From Pagrus major (Eukaryota; Chordata; Actinopteri; Spariformes; Sparidae): 64,000 bases of DNA. Under the pieces are notes generated by a model that did no database searches, was not told the origin of the DNA, and saw only the letters and a list, made by a program, of their open reading frames with translations. The stretch is taken from positions 14,910,220 through 14,974,219 of the forward strand of contig NC_133232.1 of the NCBI RefSeq assembly GCF_040436345.1, written 5' to 3'. Position 1 is the stretch's first letter, and every line of letters starts with the position of its first letter. Of this stretch, positions 25,801 through 35,715 are shown piece after piece. The translations under genes and the position numbers were made by a program.

Positions 25801-26850
25801 CTGATAACAATACCAGTATCAGAAAAGCACCCAATTCTGCTTAAACCTTTTGGGTCCTGATTTGCTGCTGAGTCTGTTTTACACTTTTTAAATTAATTAG
25901 TCTATAGGTATTTATCATAGATAATAATCAATGGATCCAATTCATTTAACTATGAAGCCAAAAACTGTTTAAATGTACTGTATCAGGTTTTAATGTGCAA
26001 CATTTCTGTACTCAGACCTTCATCAGCTTATCTGATGAAGGTCCGAGTACAGAAACGTTGTTATCAGAATTTATTGAAAGTGTGCAGGAGTTTTTTCCTC
26101 ATCACTGGTTGGTCATAATGTGACACAAGAGTTTCATTTTTACTACAGATGAATATTGGTCGTAAATATCGGTTTTCAGTCTCCTTGATTTCTAATAATC
26201 CGTACCTGCCCTGAAAAATATCAGTCGACCCGTAATATGCATGCTTCAGAATCTCAATATATGGAGCTGCCACTGAAGCCTCCCCATACACATTCATTCA
26301 TTCATACACATGCCTTAGAAATGCTTTTGTTGTTTGTTTGTTTTTTCAAAGCAAGGAAAATTAAATGTTCCAACAGGGAATGCCAACTTTGCAAACAGGT
26401 ACATGACAACAGGCGGAGGAGAGAAACAGTGGAACAAAAGTTAAAGTGCTTTGATCTCTTGAATTTAGTTTGAAAATGTCAAATGTATTTTCTCATAACA
26501 GTTATAATTATTTTTACTTTTATTGACATATAGTTATTTATTCTGATCAGGTATTTGTTTGCAATAAACAGAGCTTGTTTAAGTAGTTTATTACTGAACC
26601 CAGCCGTTAACCACCACAACCAAATTCTCAACCTGTGAGAAACACAGTATTAAACATAATACAACTGAATGCACACACACAAATACAGAGTGTTGTCTTG
26701 ATCCTGAGTACTTACCACAGCATTCTTTATGCCTGTTTTGGAAGCCCCTCCTCCTCCTGCTGTGATCACCAGCCCTGTTTTAGGGTCCACTTTAATGGAG
26801 TATAAGGGGAAGGGGGCTCTGTACAGGTCTGGCACCCTCCTCTTTCCCAT
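16735..26850 (-). CDS. preb: PREB/SEC12, ER guanine-nucleotide exchange factor for SAR1 (whole coding span)
   Basis: Complete gene in nine coding exons: 26850-26716, 25641-25443, 23542-23289, 21420-21340, 20104-19977, 19850-19677, 17263-17191, 17091-16932, 16829-16735. All have AG/GT sites and the phases join into 432 codons plus TAA; mammalian PREB is about 420 residues. Seen: an N-terminal [13 protein letters not shown] stretch (about residues 31-43), which matches the Sec12 K-loop that contacts SAR1; WD40 blades, for example [13 protein letters not shown]; and a C-terminal hydrophobic anchor (about 406-428) ending FPGFI. Family knowledge: an ER membrane protein with a cytosolic beta-propeller that loads SAR1 with GTP to start COPII coat assembly; in mammals also described as a prolactin promoter-binding factor. 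The ATG has A at -3 and G at +4. Introns carry L1, MITE and hAT-like remnants. Identification is firm; exon ends were placed by eye. Confidence 0.95.
16932..17091 (-). CDS. preb: preb coding exon 8 (residues 349-401)
   Basis: Acceptor TTGTGTGTAG, donor A|GTAAGT. Encodes [20 protein letters not shown] and [16 protein letters not shown], the last WD blade. Ends with one base that completes an Arg codon in the final exon. Confidence 0.92.
17191..17263 (-). CDS. preb: preb coding exon 7 (residues 324-348)
   Basis: A 73-base exon, acceptor CTTTCACAG, donor CAG|GTAAAG. Encodes [19 protein letters not shown] then TFSLQ, a WD40 blade with the [12 protein letters not shown] core of PREB. It is separated from the upstream exon by the 2.4-kb intron that holds the L1 remnant. 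Confidence 0.92.
17341..17428 (+). mobile_element. Tc1-type terminal fragment in preb intron
   Basis: Repeats the end seen at 15655-15740: GATATCCCTGAAGTTTAACT ... TTAAGTGTTCCCTTAATTTT, then TGAGCAGTGTA. Lies in the preb intron after the exon at 17263. Confidence 0.65.
17432..17660. mobile_element. hAT-type MITE (CAGTGGTTCCCAACC end)
   Basis: Starts CAGTGGTTCCCAACCTAGGG, a well-known hAT/Charlie-style terminus in vertebrates, followed by the typical GGTCAC-like and AGATAAATCTGAGGGG text. Non-coding; no clear opposite end. Confidence 0.6.
17860..19330 (+). mobile_element. L1-type LINE remnant (ORF2 reverse transcriptase), antisense in preb intron
   Basis: Broken frames read [14 protein letters not shown] (17925), [13 protein letters not shown] (18413), [20 protein letters not shown] (18661), [34 protein letters not shown] (18920) and [10 protein letters not shown] (19050) with the catalytic YADD. 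Order fits fish L1/Tx1-group ORF2. Frame shifts and stops throughout. It lies opposite to preb transcription, between its exons 17263 and 19677. Confidence 0.85.
19677..19850 (-). CDS. preb: preb coding exon 6 (residues 266-323)
   Basis: Acceptor GTATTTCAG, donor CAG|GTAACT. Contains [20 protein letters not shown] and [13 protein letters not shown], a signature stretch of PREB, then [11 protein letters not shown]. Phase agrees with both neighbours. Confidence 0.93.
19977..20104 (-). CDS. preb: preb coding exon 5 (residues 224-265)
   Basis: Acceptor CTCATGCAG, donor CAG|GTAAAA. Encodes [14 protein letters not shown], the second half of the WD blade begun in the previous exon, and ends in TYRYMACR across the junction. 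Leaves two bases that are completed by the next exon to Arg. Confidence 0.9.
20385..20665 (+). repeat. interspersed repeat, copy 1 (second copy at 43650)
   Basis: Shares GTGGTGACAGCTGTATTGAA, TATGACTTCTGATGAAGAAA and TTTGTGTAGG(G/A)AAGGCT in the same order with 43680-43900. Family not named; non-coding. It lies in preb intron 5' of the exon at 20104. Confidence 0.75.
21340..21420 (-). CDS. preb: preb coding exon 4 (residues 197-223)
   Basis: Short 81-base exon too small to stand out as an open frame. Acceptor CTTCTATAG, donor AAG|GTAAAG. Encodes [20 protein letters not shown], the start of a WD40 blade; the AHEGEIEDL core matches mammalian PREB. Confidence 0.9.
22500..23110. other. preb intron segment with a 177-codon open frame, probably not a gene
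   Basis: The frame 22547-23080 (plus strand, antisense to preb) has no recognisable domain, many Cys, and overlapping frames on the other strand; likely part of a repeat. No splice or initiation context supports it. Confidence 0.4.
23289..23542 (-). CDS. preb: preb coding exon 3 (residues 112-196)
   Basis: Acceptor ATCTGTGCAG, donor GAG|GTAAAC. A low-complexity charged linker ([16 protein letters not shown]) is followed by a clear WD40 repeat, [20 protein letters not shown] then HIRVWEV. Phase joins exactly with the exons on both sides. The linker is the most variable part of the family. Confidence 0.92.
23668..24205. mobile_element. hAT-like non-autonomous element in preb intron
   Basis: Begins near AGAGGTGTGGAAATTTTTTC with ATGCATCG/TGCATCGAT text and ends with AATCGTAATCGAAATC: the GATA/ATCG-rich termini typical of fish hAT elements. 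No coding frame. Confidence 0.45.
24340..24900. repeat. repeat with inverted ATTGTGGGTAATGT arms
   Basis: ATTGTGGGTAATGT at 24494-24507 has its exact reverse complement at 24863-24876, inside a preb intron. Fits a MITE-like element; outer ends not determined. Confidence 0.5.
25443..25641 (-). CDS. preb: preb coding exon 2 (residues 46-111)
   Basis: Acceptor GATTTTCAG, donor G|GTGAGA. Contains [14 protein letters not shown] and IAAGQDG, strongly conserved in PREB, followed by a lysine-rich segment. It ends with one extra base (phase 1). Confidence 0.92.
25998..26060. repeat. near-perfect 29-base hairpin in preb intron
   Basis: Left arm 25998-26026 and right arm 26032-26060 are complementary at 27 of 29 positions with a 5-base loop (CTTAT). 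The right arm carries CTGATGA and GAAACGTTG, elements also found in hammerhead-bearing retroelements, but a proper stem II is not formed. Confidence 0.85.
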
Positions 26851-26905
26851 TGTTGATGTGCAAGTCACTCACACTTCTTCTTAAAACCACTGCATCAAAC
26901 CACAC
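26716..26905 (-). CDS. preb: preb exon with start codon (residues 1-45)
   Basis: Acceptor TTTTCCACAG precedes 26905, so 26905-26851 is 5' leader. ATG is at 26850-26848 in good context. It encodes [17 protein letters not shown] at the start and the glycine-rich K-loop near the end, then donor GTAAGT. Phase 0 at the 3' end. Confidence 0.93.
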
Positions 26906-27689
26906 CTGTGGAAAATAGAGTGTCAGTTTCTCAGAGGCATTCACTCCATCTGCTGGGGCTGCAGGCTGCTTCACAACATCTGGTGTAGAAACTGAACATC
27001 ATAAGTCAGTTGTCCACCAGTCCAGTATATTTGGTTACCTAATAAATTGGCAACTGATATATACAGCACAACCCCTTTCATATTATAATACCCTAAATGT
27101 AAATTAAATCAAGCGCATTGATAGTAAATCACTGTAAATTATTGTCATGAGACAACAGCATATAAGAAGTATAAAGTGACAGAGCCCCCGAGCCTGTGAC
27201 GTGGTTATGGACTGCTTTGGTTTAACATGGCCTCATTGTAAGCACATCAAACTGTCAGGATGCTGACTGGGTCAGTGGAGTCAGACTGCCCACTCTCCTC
27301 CTCCTGCTTCCTCTTCTGTGCTTTCACTGACTGTAATGTCGAAGTCAGTCATCGTAGACCTGTTCTGTGGATCTGTGCTACCTGTCGACATGTTCTACTC
27401 AGCTCGGTTAGGGTTAACGTAAGGTAACGTCAGCGTAGCCTGTCTCTAGTGCAGCATTAAGTTTACCTGGGCTAACACTGCAACGTTAGGGCCAACGCTA
27501 ATAGTTAGCAGCTGACAAGATTAGCAGCAACCTGTCACCACCAGCATGAAGTAAAACGACTGTGACAACTATGCATTAAAAACCTTTCTGTTGTGAACAG
27601 TAACTTAAGAAAACACCAATGTTATATTACAACCACAAAGGGCAGGTAGAGTCCAGAGTCAACAACGATGTCAACACAGTTTAGCTGCA

Positions 27690-27735
27690 GCAGTCAGGGC
27701 TGCTACTGTTAGCACTGCTACTGTTAGCACTGCAG
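27690..27735. repeat. 15-base direct repeat (CTGCTACTGTTAGCA)
   Basis: CTGCTACTGTTAGCA occurs twice in a row just downstream of the inferred preb leader exon donor, in its first intron. Confidence 0.8.
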
Positions 27736-27775
27736 CCTACTAGCCTGCCAGTGATTTAATTAGAAGTCCTCATAC

Positions 27776-27930
27776 CTGTCCTGCTGGCCCGGTCTGTCTC
27801 CCGTTATTATTCTATCAGACAGCCAAGTTGTAATTTAGATGATTCCATTGTGGGCAATCAATGGCAGCGGCTTATGATGAAGAGGAAGACCTAGGAGCTA
27901 GCGGCTAAAGACAGCTCGACAGCCACTTCC
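27776..27930 (-). other. preb: probable non-coding first exon of preb
   Basis: A consensus donor (GGACAG|GTATGAG) reads leftward at 27776, and the first coding exon has a splice acceptor 55 bases before its ATG, so an upstream leader exon is required. The bases just upstream are GC-richer with CRE/UPRE-like motifs. The outer end is a guess. Confidence 0.4.
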
Positions 27931-27939
27931 CTACCTACA

Positions 27940-27972
27940 CGTCAGCAGCGTACGCTGCGTCATGACGTCACC
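27940..27972 (-). promoter_or_regulatory. CRE and UPRE-like cluster at the preb promoter
   Basis: Within about 30 bases lie a perfect palindromic CRE (TGACGTCA, 27963-27970), a 14-base perfect palindrome GCAGCGTACGCTGC (27945-27958), and on the minus strand TGACGTGT, close to the bZIP UPRE core. They lie just upstream of the inferred preb leader exon. Motifs are seen directly; function is inferred. Confidence 0.45.
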
Positions 27973-27999
27973 ACAATAACGCAAGCTTTTGTTGTGGTT

Positions 28000-30900
28000 T
28001 TTTTCCAAACAAAGTTTCTCTGTGTGGATGAAAGGAGGCAGATCAGTATGACAGTATTTGAATTTATATTTTCTAGACGTTTAAAAAGAGATCTTGGAGA
28101 AATTATAAATAAAATAGTCAATACTAGACTATAAGATGAGTTTTAGATTTGTTTGACTGTTCAGAGAAGCTGATGTGGGATCATTGTCAGTCATTGTATT
28201 TCTTGACTCTTCTAAAGCGCTTGATATGTGTAATACCTATGTTATGGATCAGAAAAGGAAAGTAATTGTCATTTTTGTTCTAGAATATCTTGATTATTCT
28301 TGAACATTTTAGAGGACTTATTAAGTCTAAAACCTAAATGGGTGTTCCATGTTTAACTGGATATATTTGATGGAATTCACAAAGGAATTGTGTCCTTCAC
28401 AAAGACATCCACAGTCCAGCAGCATTAAACAACTTCAACAAATCTCCCACAGGCTTGTATACTGTAGGTAACAAAGAGAGACGGAGAATGTCTCATTCTT
28501 CACTTCACGTCACAATCTGCTCCCCTATGGCCAATAAAAAAGTGATGAATACATGTAAATTGCTACAAATTGTTACATAGAGCCCCTTTAAGTGAAATGT
28601 AACCAAATCTTATTTAATCACTAGTTTTTGTGAAAATGAAAATGATTTATTAATGTAAGGTTGACAACACTGGGTATTAAATCAGCATATTTGCTTTAAA
28701 AACACATTTACCGTATTAAAACCTGTATGAAAGAATAAAACTCTGTCACCAAAAAAGCATGTAAGTAACAATGTTTACCATTCATCAAGTGACTGAATGG
28801 AGCTGTTGAGGTCTGACAGGTTACTGTTGTTGTTTCTGGTAATAAATCAAATGTTCTTTCATAGAAATAGAACAATAGCCTTACTGTCCTAACAGGACAG
28901 AGACGCTGCCTGCAAACACCGATATTAGTGCAAGCTTCAGATTTCAAATGATGCAGCAAATGATTGCCCAACACATAATCTTTCTTCACCGTCAGTAGTT
29001 CTGGCTCCTCATATTAAAGCATATAGTTTATTAATTATGTTTCTGTACTCCATCTCCCACTGTAACATCATTAGGGAGATCCAGAGGTAAATTAATTACT
29101 GATGATGCACCCACAAGCCTGGCAATTCTCTGTGGACTACAGCCTGTCTGAGACAAAGGTTAATTTTCTTGGATTCCCCAGACTGAAGACATGTTCCTAT
29201 TACAGTGTGTTGTTTAATCTGTGAATCCAACAGCACATAATGGGGAAAGTGTGTGTTGTGGGTTTTTGCAATGTGACCTTGATAGTTGATTTGGGACATT
29301 GAAGCTGGGAGACGATACTGACAAAATGTTTCTGGTCGATGGACAATTGCGTACTCATCAGTGGAACAATCAATATAGACATAGCAGCAGTGTGGTGTCA
29401 CTGGAATGAGCTGGTGTCAGACAGGTTTGATGTAGTCACATGAATGTACTGGAAGTGTTGTACAGCATTGTGCAACCACATTATCTTTCAGGCTCAGGTT
29501 TCATTACAAGGGTTCAGCCTGCAAATATCCATTGAGGAACTGACTCAGCTGGGTCAGAGACATACCGACCTATTATATTTACACATGTATGCATTTAAAT
29601 ATTTGCAGACAGGACATATACAGGTAATGAGTCACAGATATAAAGTTGTGTCTCTGGTAATTATTACTAAAATGTTTCAGTGATAACTCATTTATGAAGC
29701 CACCTAGCAGGACCGGACATGTGTTACAGCCCTGGATTCAGTAATATGTTTCCATGACACCTGGATAAATGTCAAAAACATTAGTGACCATAATTTTGCA
29801 TCAAGATGACAAGGGGAAAGATAAATGTGACTTTAAAAAGATTTAAAGCTCACCTGAGTGCTTTGATGAGTATGAACATAATGTGAATCATATCCTGTGG
29901 CCTTCGCAGTATCCAAATCTCCACCCAGCTCAACAACTATGGGAGATTTTGAAGTGACATGTTCCACTGTAAACCTCCACTCACTCACTTTTTTCAAAAC
30001 TTTTAGGTTACAACACAGTAACATGAACGTTTTGAGTACACCGGACATCTAAAAAAGGGCCACATGTCCCTTGTCTAACTAGAAATTTATGTCATTCAAC
30101 AGAACTTTTAATCAGACAACAACAACAAAAATTCTACTTTTTTTTAATAACAGGGAATATATGTTATAATGATGTAAAATATCAGGTAACTGAATGTTTA
30201 TTGTTATGTTTATCAAACCTAATTATAGTGATGTGTCATAAGTTTGTCATTTTATCTACAAACAACAATTTTTTTATCGTAATTCAGTCAAATCAAATTA
30301 AAATAAGGTTTTTTATTATTCAGCCAGATTTTTTTTTTTTTACTCCACTCAAAGACTTTTTTGGGAACCACTCACACACAAAACTTTCCAGTACAGTAAC
30401 ATGACAGTTATGAGTACACCTGACACAAAATAAATGTGTCACATGACCCTTGTCTCACTGAAACATTTCAACAACAACAGTTTGATTTCTTTTTTTTATT
30501 CTCACAACAAAATAATTTGTGTTTTTTGAGCATTTAGTTCAATGCCATAATAACAGGGAATAAATATGTGACATAAAATGATCAGGTTGAGTGTTTAGTG
30601 TTTATATTTATATTTATTAAACCCAGTCGTCATAATGATGACACAAACTAAATGAGCCTTATCTGGAGGGGCAGACTGGGATAATTATTCGGGCTGGAAA
30701 TGTAACAGCAGTCCAGATCATCTCCACACAGGCTGGATCTCCTGCTGCTGTCCTGTGATCTGTGGAAAACAACTAATAACTCAATCTGCTGCTCCGTCAC
30801 TGCCTGCACCTCCAACACTCCACAACGCTGAACAGCTACAGCAACCTCAAAGGGTCAGAAGTCAAACTCAAAATTCCCAGTGGGTTTGAGAATACAGCCA

Positions 30901-31820
30901 CACTAGGTGGAGACATTGTGAGCCAACAGAGGACAGCTCTTCTACAGAATATATAGTTTATGTATTCTTTCTCATGGCACCAGCTTGATGAGCAGGAACA
31001 GCTGAATCCAGCAGTTTACTTCAAAAAGTATTTTATTTACCACTTCTATATGCACAATGATGCTGCCGAAACAACACGAAGACAGACTGACATGTGATGT
31101 ACATTGTTATTGGAAATATGACTCTTGATATATTGTCAGCAGTAGATTTTCAATCGGCACTCAAGAATTGTTTTCTTTCTAGACTTTGAACAACTCTGTA
31201 AAAAAACACATTCTGTGTTTCTGTATAAAATTATAATAACCTACTACTTACCAAGTTCAGCATACTGTATGCTTGTGTGTCTCCGCCCCGTTACTCCATT
31301 ACTCTCCTCTGCCCTTTTCTCCCTCTTCACCCAGTCACCTGCAGCTGTTTGTTCAAAACAAGCCAAGACCGAAATTCATAACCTGTGGTTATGTGTGTGT
31401 GTGTGTGTAGTACGTGTGTGCATGTGTGGCACAATTACATTTTTAAAGATAGATTTTATATTTAAAAAAAAAACAAAACCTGGTTGTAAGTATGCTTAAA
31501 TACACGTATAATTACTTGAAATTAAACTAGACTTTAATAAAGCATAGCCTGTATATTAAAGGACTTAAACAAAGAAAATAATCACACTTTTCAAAGGTAA
31601 ATGTACTAGGTACATTAAAGTACAATATTTGTTGAAAGTAAACGAACTCTCCACTGTAATCCACCATTTGCAATTTAGTATAGTTTTTAAAAGTAGCCTA
31701 AGTGAGTAAGTGCACTTAGAAATTACACTCCAATGTTACCTGAAATACATGAAAACTTCTGAATATTGCAAAGTATATTTTTAAGATAAGCTTTCAGTGT
31801 ATCGTTAAAATGATCATTTC
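28000..31820. other. divergent intergenic region between preb and adcy3
   Basis: No coding frame recognised. It contains a MITE-like end near 28500-28600 (ACATAGAGCCCCTTTAA) and the imperfect tandem duplication at 29995-30655. Any shared regulatory DNA of the two genes would lie here. Confidence 0.45.
29995..30655. repeat. imperfect local tandem duplication (unit about 385 bases)
   Basis: ACAGTAACATGAACGTTTTG at 30016 matches ACAGTAACATGACAGTTATG at 30395. Both are followed in order by GAGTACACC, CACATG(T/A)CCCTTGTCT, ACAACAACA, AATAACAGGGAATA and a T-rich run. Non-coding. Divergence suggests an old duplication. Confidence 0.7.
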
Positions 31821-32150
31821 AAAGGGGCACTATGTAGTCAGAATTTATATTTATTTATATTTACAATATTAATGAGGTAATAATACAAACAGAAGTATTG
31901 ATCTGTTCTATAACTGAATAAACAAGCTGTTCCCTGAGGAAAATAACTGAAGCTAGAGAGGTGGCAGGGTCCGCCACATATAAACAAAGTAAACAGTATA
32001 AACTGTGTTGTCCTTTAAGGTCAGTTTGTTTATTCAGTCATGAAAACAAAGAGAGTTTGTTTATTTAGTTTGTTTAAGCAGAAAATAATCAGCCAATGAA
32101 CATCTTCCTCTGCTCATTAACATTTCTAACACAAAACTACAGACTGCTCA
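31821..32150 (+). mobile_element. MITE, copy 1 (inverted partner at 45841)
   Basis: Ends AAAGGGGCACTATGTAG and CTACAGACTGCTC form terminal inverted repeats. About 330 bases, no coding. It matches 45841-46162 in reverse orientation over nearly its whole length. Confidence 0.8.
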
Positions 32151-33339
32151 TATGTTGAGAAACAAAGTTCAAGTGAATGACACATAACTTAAACTTAAAG
32201 TACATTTCTGTAATATATTTGTAGAACGTGCTCTACAGTAGCATTATTTTAAAGTGTGTTAAAAGTGTTGTTGTTGTTGGCTCAGAGTTTGATCATATCA
32301 TGATACTGGAGATATAAACAGGTGTCAGTGTAACTGAGTTGTCTCACTGTGTGTTAAAACCTGATGAATCCTGAGACCACCTGACGGGAGCGTCTCCTCA
32401 CAGTGGAGCTGCAGCCCGCCGTCGGCAGGTGTGCTGCCAGCCTCCCTTCACATGGTCAGGTGTTATGATGCGTGTTTAACGTGGACCTGGTGACGCAGAG
32501 CCTCCTGTTGACACGCGTCTGGATCACCAAACGCATCTATCGCATCTGACCTCCAGGAGGACGGAGGGAAGGAGGCGGTGGTGGGTTCAGGGGGCGGGGA
32601 CACCGAGGGAGAAAATGTGGACATGGAGAGGTGTCCGCGTCAAGCTACACACACGACTATACACTGGAGACGGAAGCTTTGCCAGATGTGTCTTCAAAAT
32701 AAAAGCACGGCAGTCGGCATCAATGTGTATGAAAATACAGAGACTTTTTTAAATAGCCTGAGTGGTGTTTGAGCCTTTTGACAATGATAATAACATTGTG
32801 TCATAGAAAGGATGCCACACTTAAACAAAGCCTCTGAAGCTCCGACTGACTGTTGACCTGTGCTGAGAGGACAAAACCCCTCAGTTTAACTCAGGGTCCA
32901 CTGTGGCTTTCAGGCACATCTCCAGGCCATCACTGTTATTATGGACATGGCTCATCTGTCATCACACCAGCTCCATGATGACAGAGCAAACATCCAGCCT
33001 CCACTGCCAAAGGCCAGAAGACGTGATCGAAAGCTCTGGAAAGCAAAGTAAGCAGCCCTTGAGAGAAGCTTCCTCTTGCTCAGTTACCATGTTTAAAGCC
33101 AAGAATGAACAGAGGGAAGCCTAAACCAGAACACAGGCCAGGCCCCAAACTTCTCAACATGATCATATAAAAACAGGCTCTGCTCTATGAAAGCTTTAGT
33201 GAAGCTTGTCATTGTTGTTAAAGTATTAGTTTAGTTCATTAGTGATGAGAAGAGACTGAGTGTTCATTATAACTCATTTAGAGAAAAGAGCATTTCACAA
33301 CACAAGTCACTAAATGTCCTGATTCCCTTTACAGCTCGT

Positions 33340-33664
33340 CCATGATGTTGTTCCTGTTGAAGGCACATTGCGCTGAAAGGTCTCCCGCTGACAGGGACCA
33401 GAAGTCCGGCTCTGTGTGTGTGAGCTTGACGCTGGAGCTGATCTCTGTCTTCTGCGGAAAACACCCAAGACCAAAAAAGACCGGAGCGGGGGATCGTGTG
33501 CCCGTCGAGGAGACTTCATGAGCCATTTTAAAACACCTCGTCCAGACGGAGGCTGAACGAGCTGTGTGGAGGCTGCTGGGCTGCAGGCCGGGTGAGGACA
33601 CCCACATCTGTCCAGAGGGGAGAAAACGTCTGCACCCGAAGGAGAAATCCGGCTTTTACACACG
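33340..33664 (+). other. adcy3: candidate non-coding leader exon of adcy3
   Basis: The start-codon exon is preceded by a splice acceptor, so an upstream leader exon must exist. This stretch is GC-richer with more CpG than its surroundings and ends in a good donor (CACACG|GTAAGC at 33664). Another GC-rich patch at 32380-32640 is an alternative. The start is not visible. Confidence 0.3.
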
Positions 33665-33894
33665 GTAAGCAACCAGGATGCATCAGTGTAGATCATGTCC
33701 GTGGTTTTCACAGCATCTGGCAGAATGGAGACAAAACAGGCGAAGTTAGCAGCTTCCATCATCGCAGGTGATCAGACGGTAGACAGCAGAGGCTGGCAGT
33801 GGACTGAGTGTTACCAGAGGAACACACAGAGGAGTCCGAGACGATCACAAGCCATTAAACACGTCTGTTCAATGATAAAGTGGGTGTCATCGGT

Positions 33895-33963
33895 CCTGGG
33901 TGTCTGTGGCTCAGACACACTGACACTGACTGTCTGTGGCTCAGACACACTGACTGTCTGTGG
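33895..33963. repeat. tandem copies of a palindromic motif
   Basis: CTGTGGCTCAGACACACTGA occurs twice about 33 bases apart, with a third partial CTGTCTGTGG; each copy contains a short palindrome (GTGTCTGTGGCTCAGACAC). Lies between the candidate leader exon and the adcy3 start codon. Confidence 0.75.
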
Positions 33964-35040
33964 ACTGGTACGGTGTTTCACAGCCTGTGGATCCGACCAG
34001 GCGCAACATGTAGCAGGAGGCCTGCACAGCCCGACCACAGCAGCTCACAGCTTCACGGTGCTCTATCAGACAGGAGATGGATTGTTCAATTGGTTATTCA
34101 CACATTTCAAATTTCCATCTTAAATGTATTTCACTCTGCCCGCTGCCAGTCACCTCACTGTGTGGATGTTCTGTAATAAAAAGATGGTGTGGTGCGATGG
34201 AATCATATTTAATAGAAAAAGAAACTTAAGTTTAGTCTGAGGTCAAGAGTCTCTTAGTGAAACACGTTTATTCATAAAAGAGGGTTGGGGTTAGGGTTAG
34301 GGTGTGCACAGCTGGTGTTTGACATGGATGTTGGTGAGAGGGGCCAGGTGCAGCCAGGTGCAGCACAGGGACTGTACCTGCCTCCTCTCATCATTAGGTC
34401 TTGTTGAATGGAAAACATATGCCTCTGTGTGTTGAGACATGAAGCCATGGTGAATTTCTTCCTTATGTGCCCCTCTTTATTCAGGCCATGTGAGGTCCGA
34501 CGATGGAAGGCCAGAGTGCACAAAGCTGTCCAACCCAAAGGAAAGATGGAGACAGTGGAAGTCTTACAAACATAAACTCCCGTGTTTAAGAATCCAGCGA
34601 CTCCTACGTGGTACACAACTGTGGAGTACAGAGATGGAAGAGGGCCAGTGAGCGGTCACGTTTGTAAAGCTGAATGAGGAAACAAGAGGTGCACATTCTT
34701 TGGATCACGTTGCTACAGAAGAGTAGGCGTACTCGATCCGTGCACATGACACAGGACGAACTGAGTTGAATGACAGCATTGGATGGACTGACCGCAGACG
34801 CAGCTATGTAAGAAGACATCACTCCGATGTGCTGGTCCTGACAATCAACACACTGCTGTGATTCATGCCACATATGTGGGCTCTCAGGGGGGAAAGGCGG
34901 TTACTCAGCAGAAGAGAACAGAGCAGATGATGTATACCTGAGAGTGATCAGCACCTGGTCTACTCCTGTCGGACGACTAACAGCTTTCCATTTTTTGACA
35001 GAAGGGAGAAGGCAGGAAGCAGAAGTTCTGAGCGTTCACC

Positions 35041-35715
35041 ATGCCTCGGAATCGAGCCTTTTCAGAACCAGAGTACTCTGCGGAGTATTCTGCAGACTGC
35101 TCGGTGACGCTGCCCTCTGACCCCGGGCAGGCGGTGGGGCGAACACATGAGGTCACGGTCCGGAGCTCAGGGTGCTGCCTCTGCCTGCCACGGTTCATGC
35201 GCCTCACCTTTGTGCCTGAGTCTCTTGAGAACCTCTACCAGACCTACTTTAGACGGCAGAGACATGAAACCCTGCTGGTGCTGGTTGTTTTCGCTGCCCT
35301 CTTCGACAGCTACATCATCGTCATGTGTGCGGTGGTCTACACCACTGACAAACTGGCTTCTGTTTTAGTAGCATCAGTGGGACTGGCGGCAGATATTATC
35401 CTCTACTTGCTGTGCCGCTTCGGGCTGCTGCCAGACCGCATCTCAAGACGGGTGGTGCCCTATGCCCTGTGGGTGCTCATAGCAGCTCAGGTATTTTGCT
35501 ACCTGGGGCTGAACTATGCTCGCTTCCACCAGGCCAGTGACACAGTGGGCTGGCAGGCTTTCTTCAGCTTTTCCTTTTTCCTGACTCTGCCTTTGAGGCT
35601 GACACCCATCGTGCTCATCACTGCTGTATCCTGTGGGATCCACACCTTGGTTCTGGGCGTCACCATCGCGCAGCAGCAGCAGGAGGACATCCAGGGGGCA
35701 GCACTTGGCCGACAG
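35041..35715 (+). CDS. adcy3: adcy3 coding exon 1 (residues 1-225), first membrane block
   Basis: The ATG at 35041 lies in CACCATGCC context, 39 bases after a strong acceptor (TTTTTTGACAG at 34991-35001), so the exon probably begins at 35002 and the leader is split. Starts [18 protein letters not shown], nearly the mammalian ADCY3 N-terminus. Five hydrophobic helices lie at about 78-98, 105-125, 139-159, 172-192 and 195-213. Donor CAG|GTAGGT, phase 0. Confidence 0.95.

Larger units (their letters stand above)
32160..34990. other. upstream region of adcy3
   Basis: No protein-coding exon recognised. Two GC-richer patches (32380-32640 and 33340-33664) are promoter or leader-exon candidates. Also holds a direct/palindromic repeat at 33895-33963 and a short TTAGGG-like tract at 34282. 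Confidence 0.4.

Noticed and set aside
26032..26060. functional hammerhead ribozyme
   Set aside because: CTGATGA and GAAA are present but bases between them give no stable stem II; kept only as a structural oddity.
34282..34303. telomere-like TTAGGG repeats
   Set aside because: Only about three units; too short to call an interstitial telomere.
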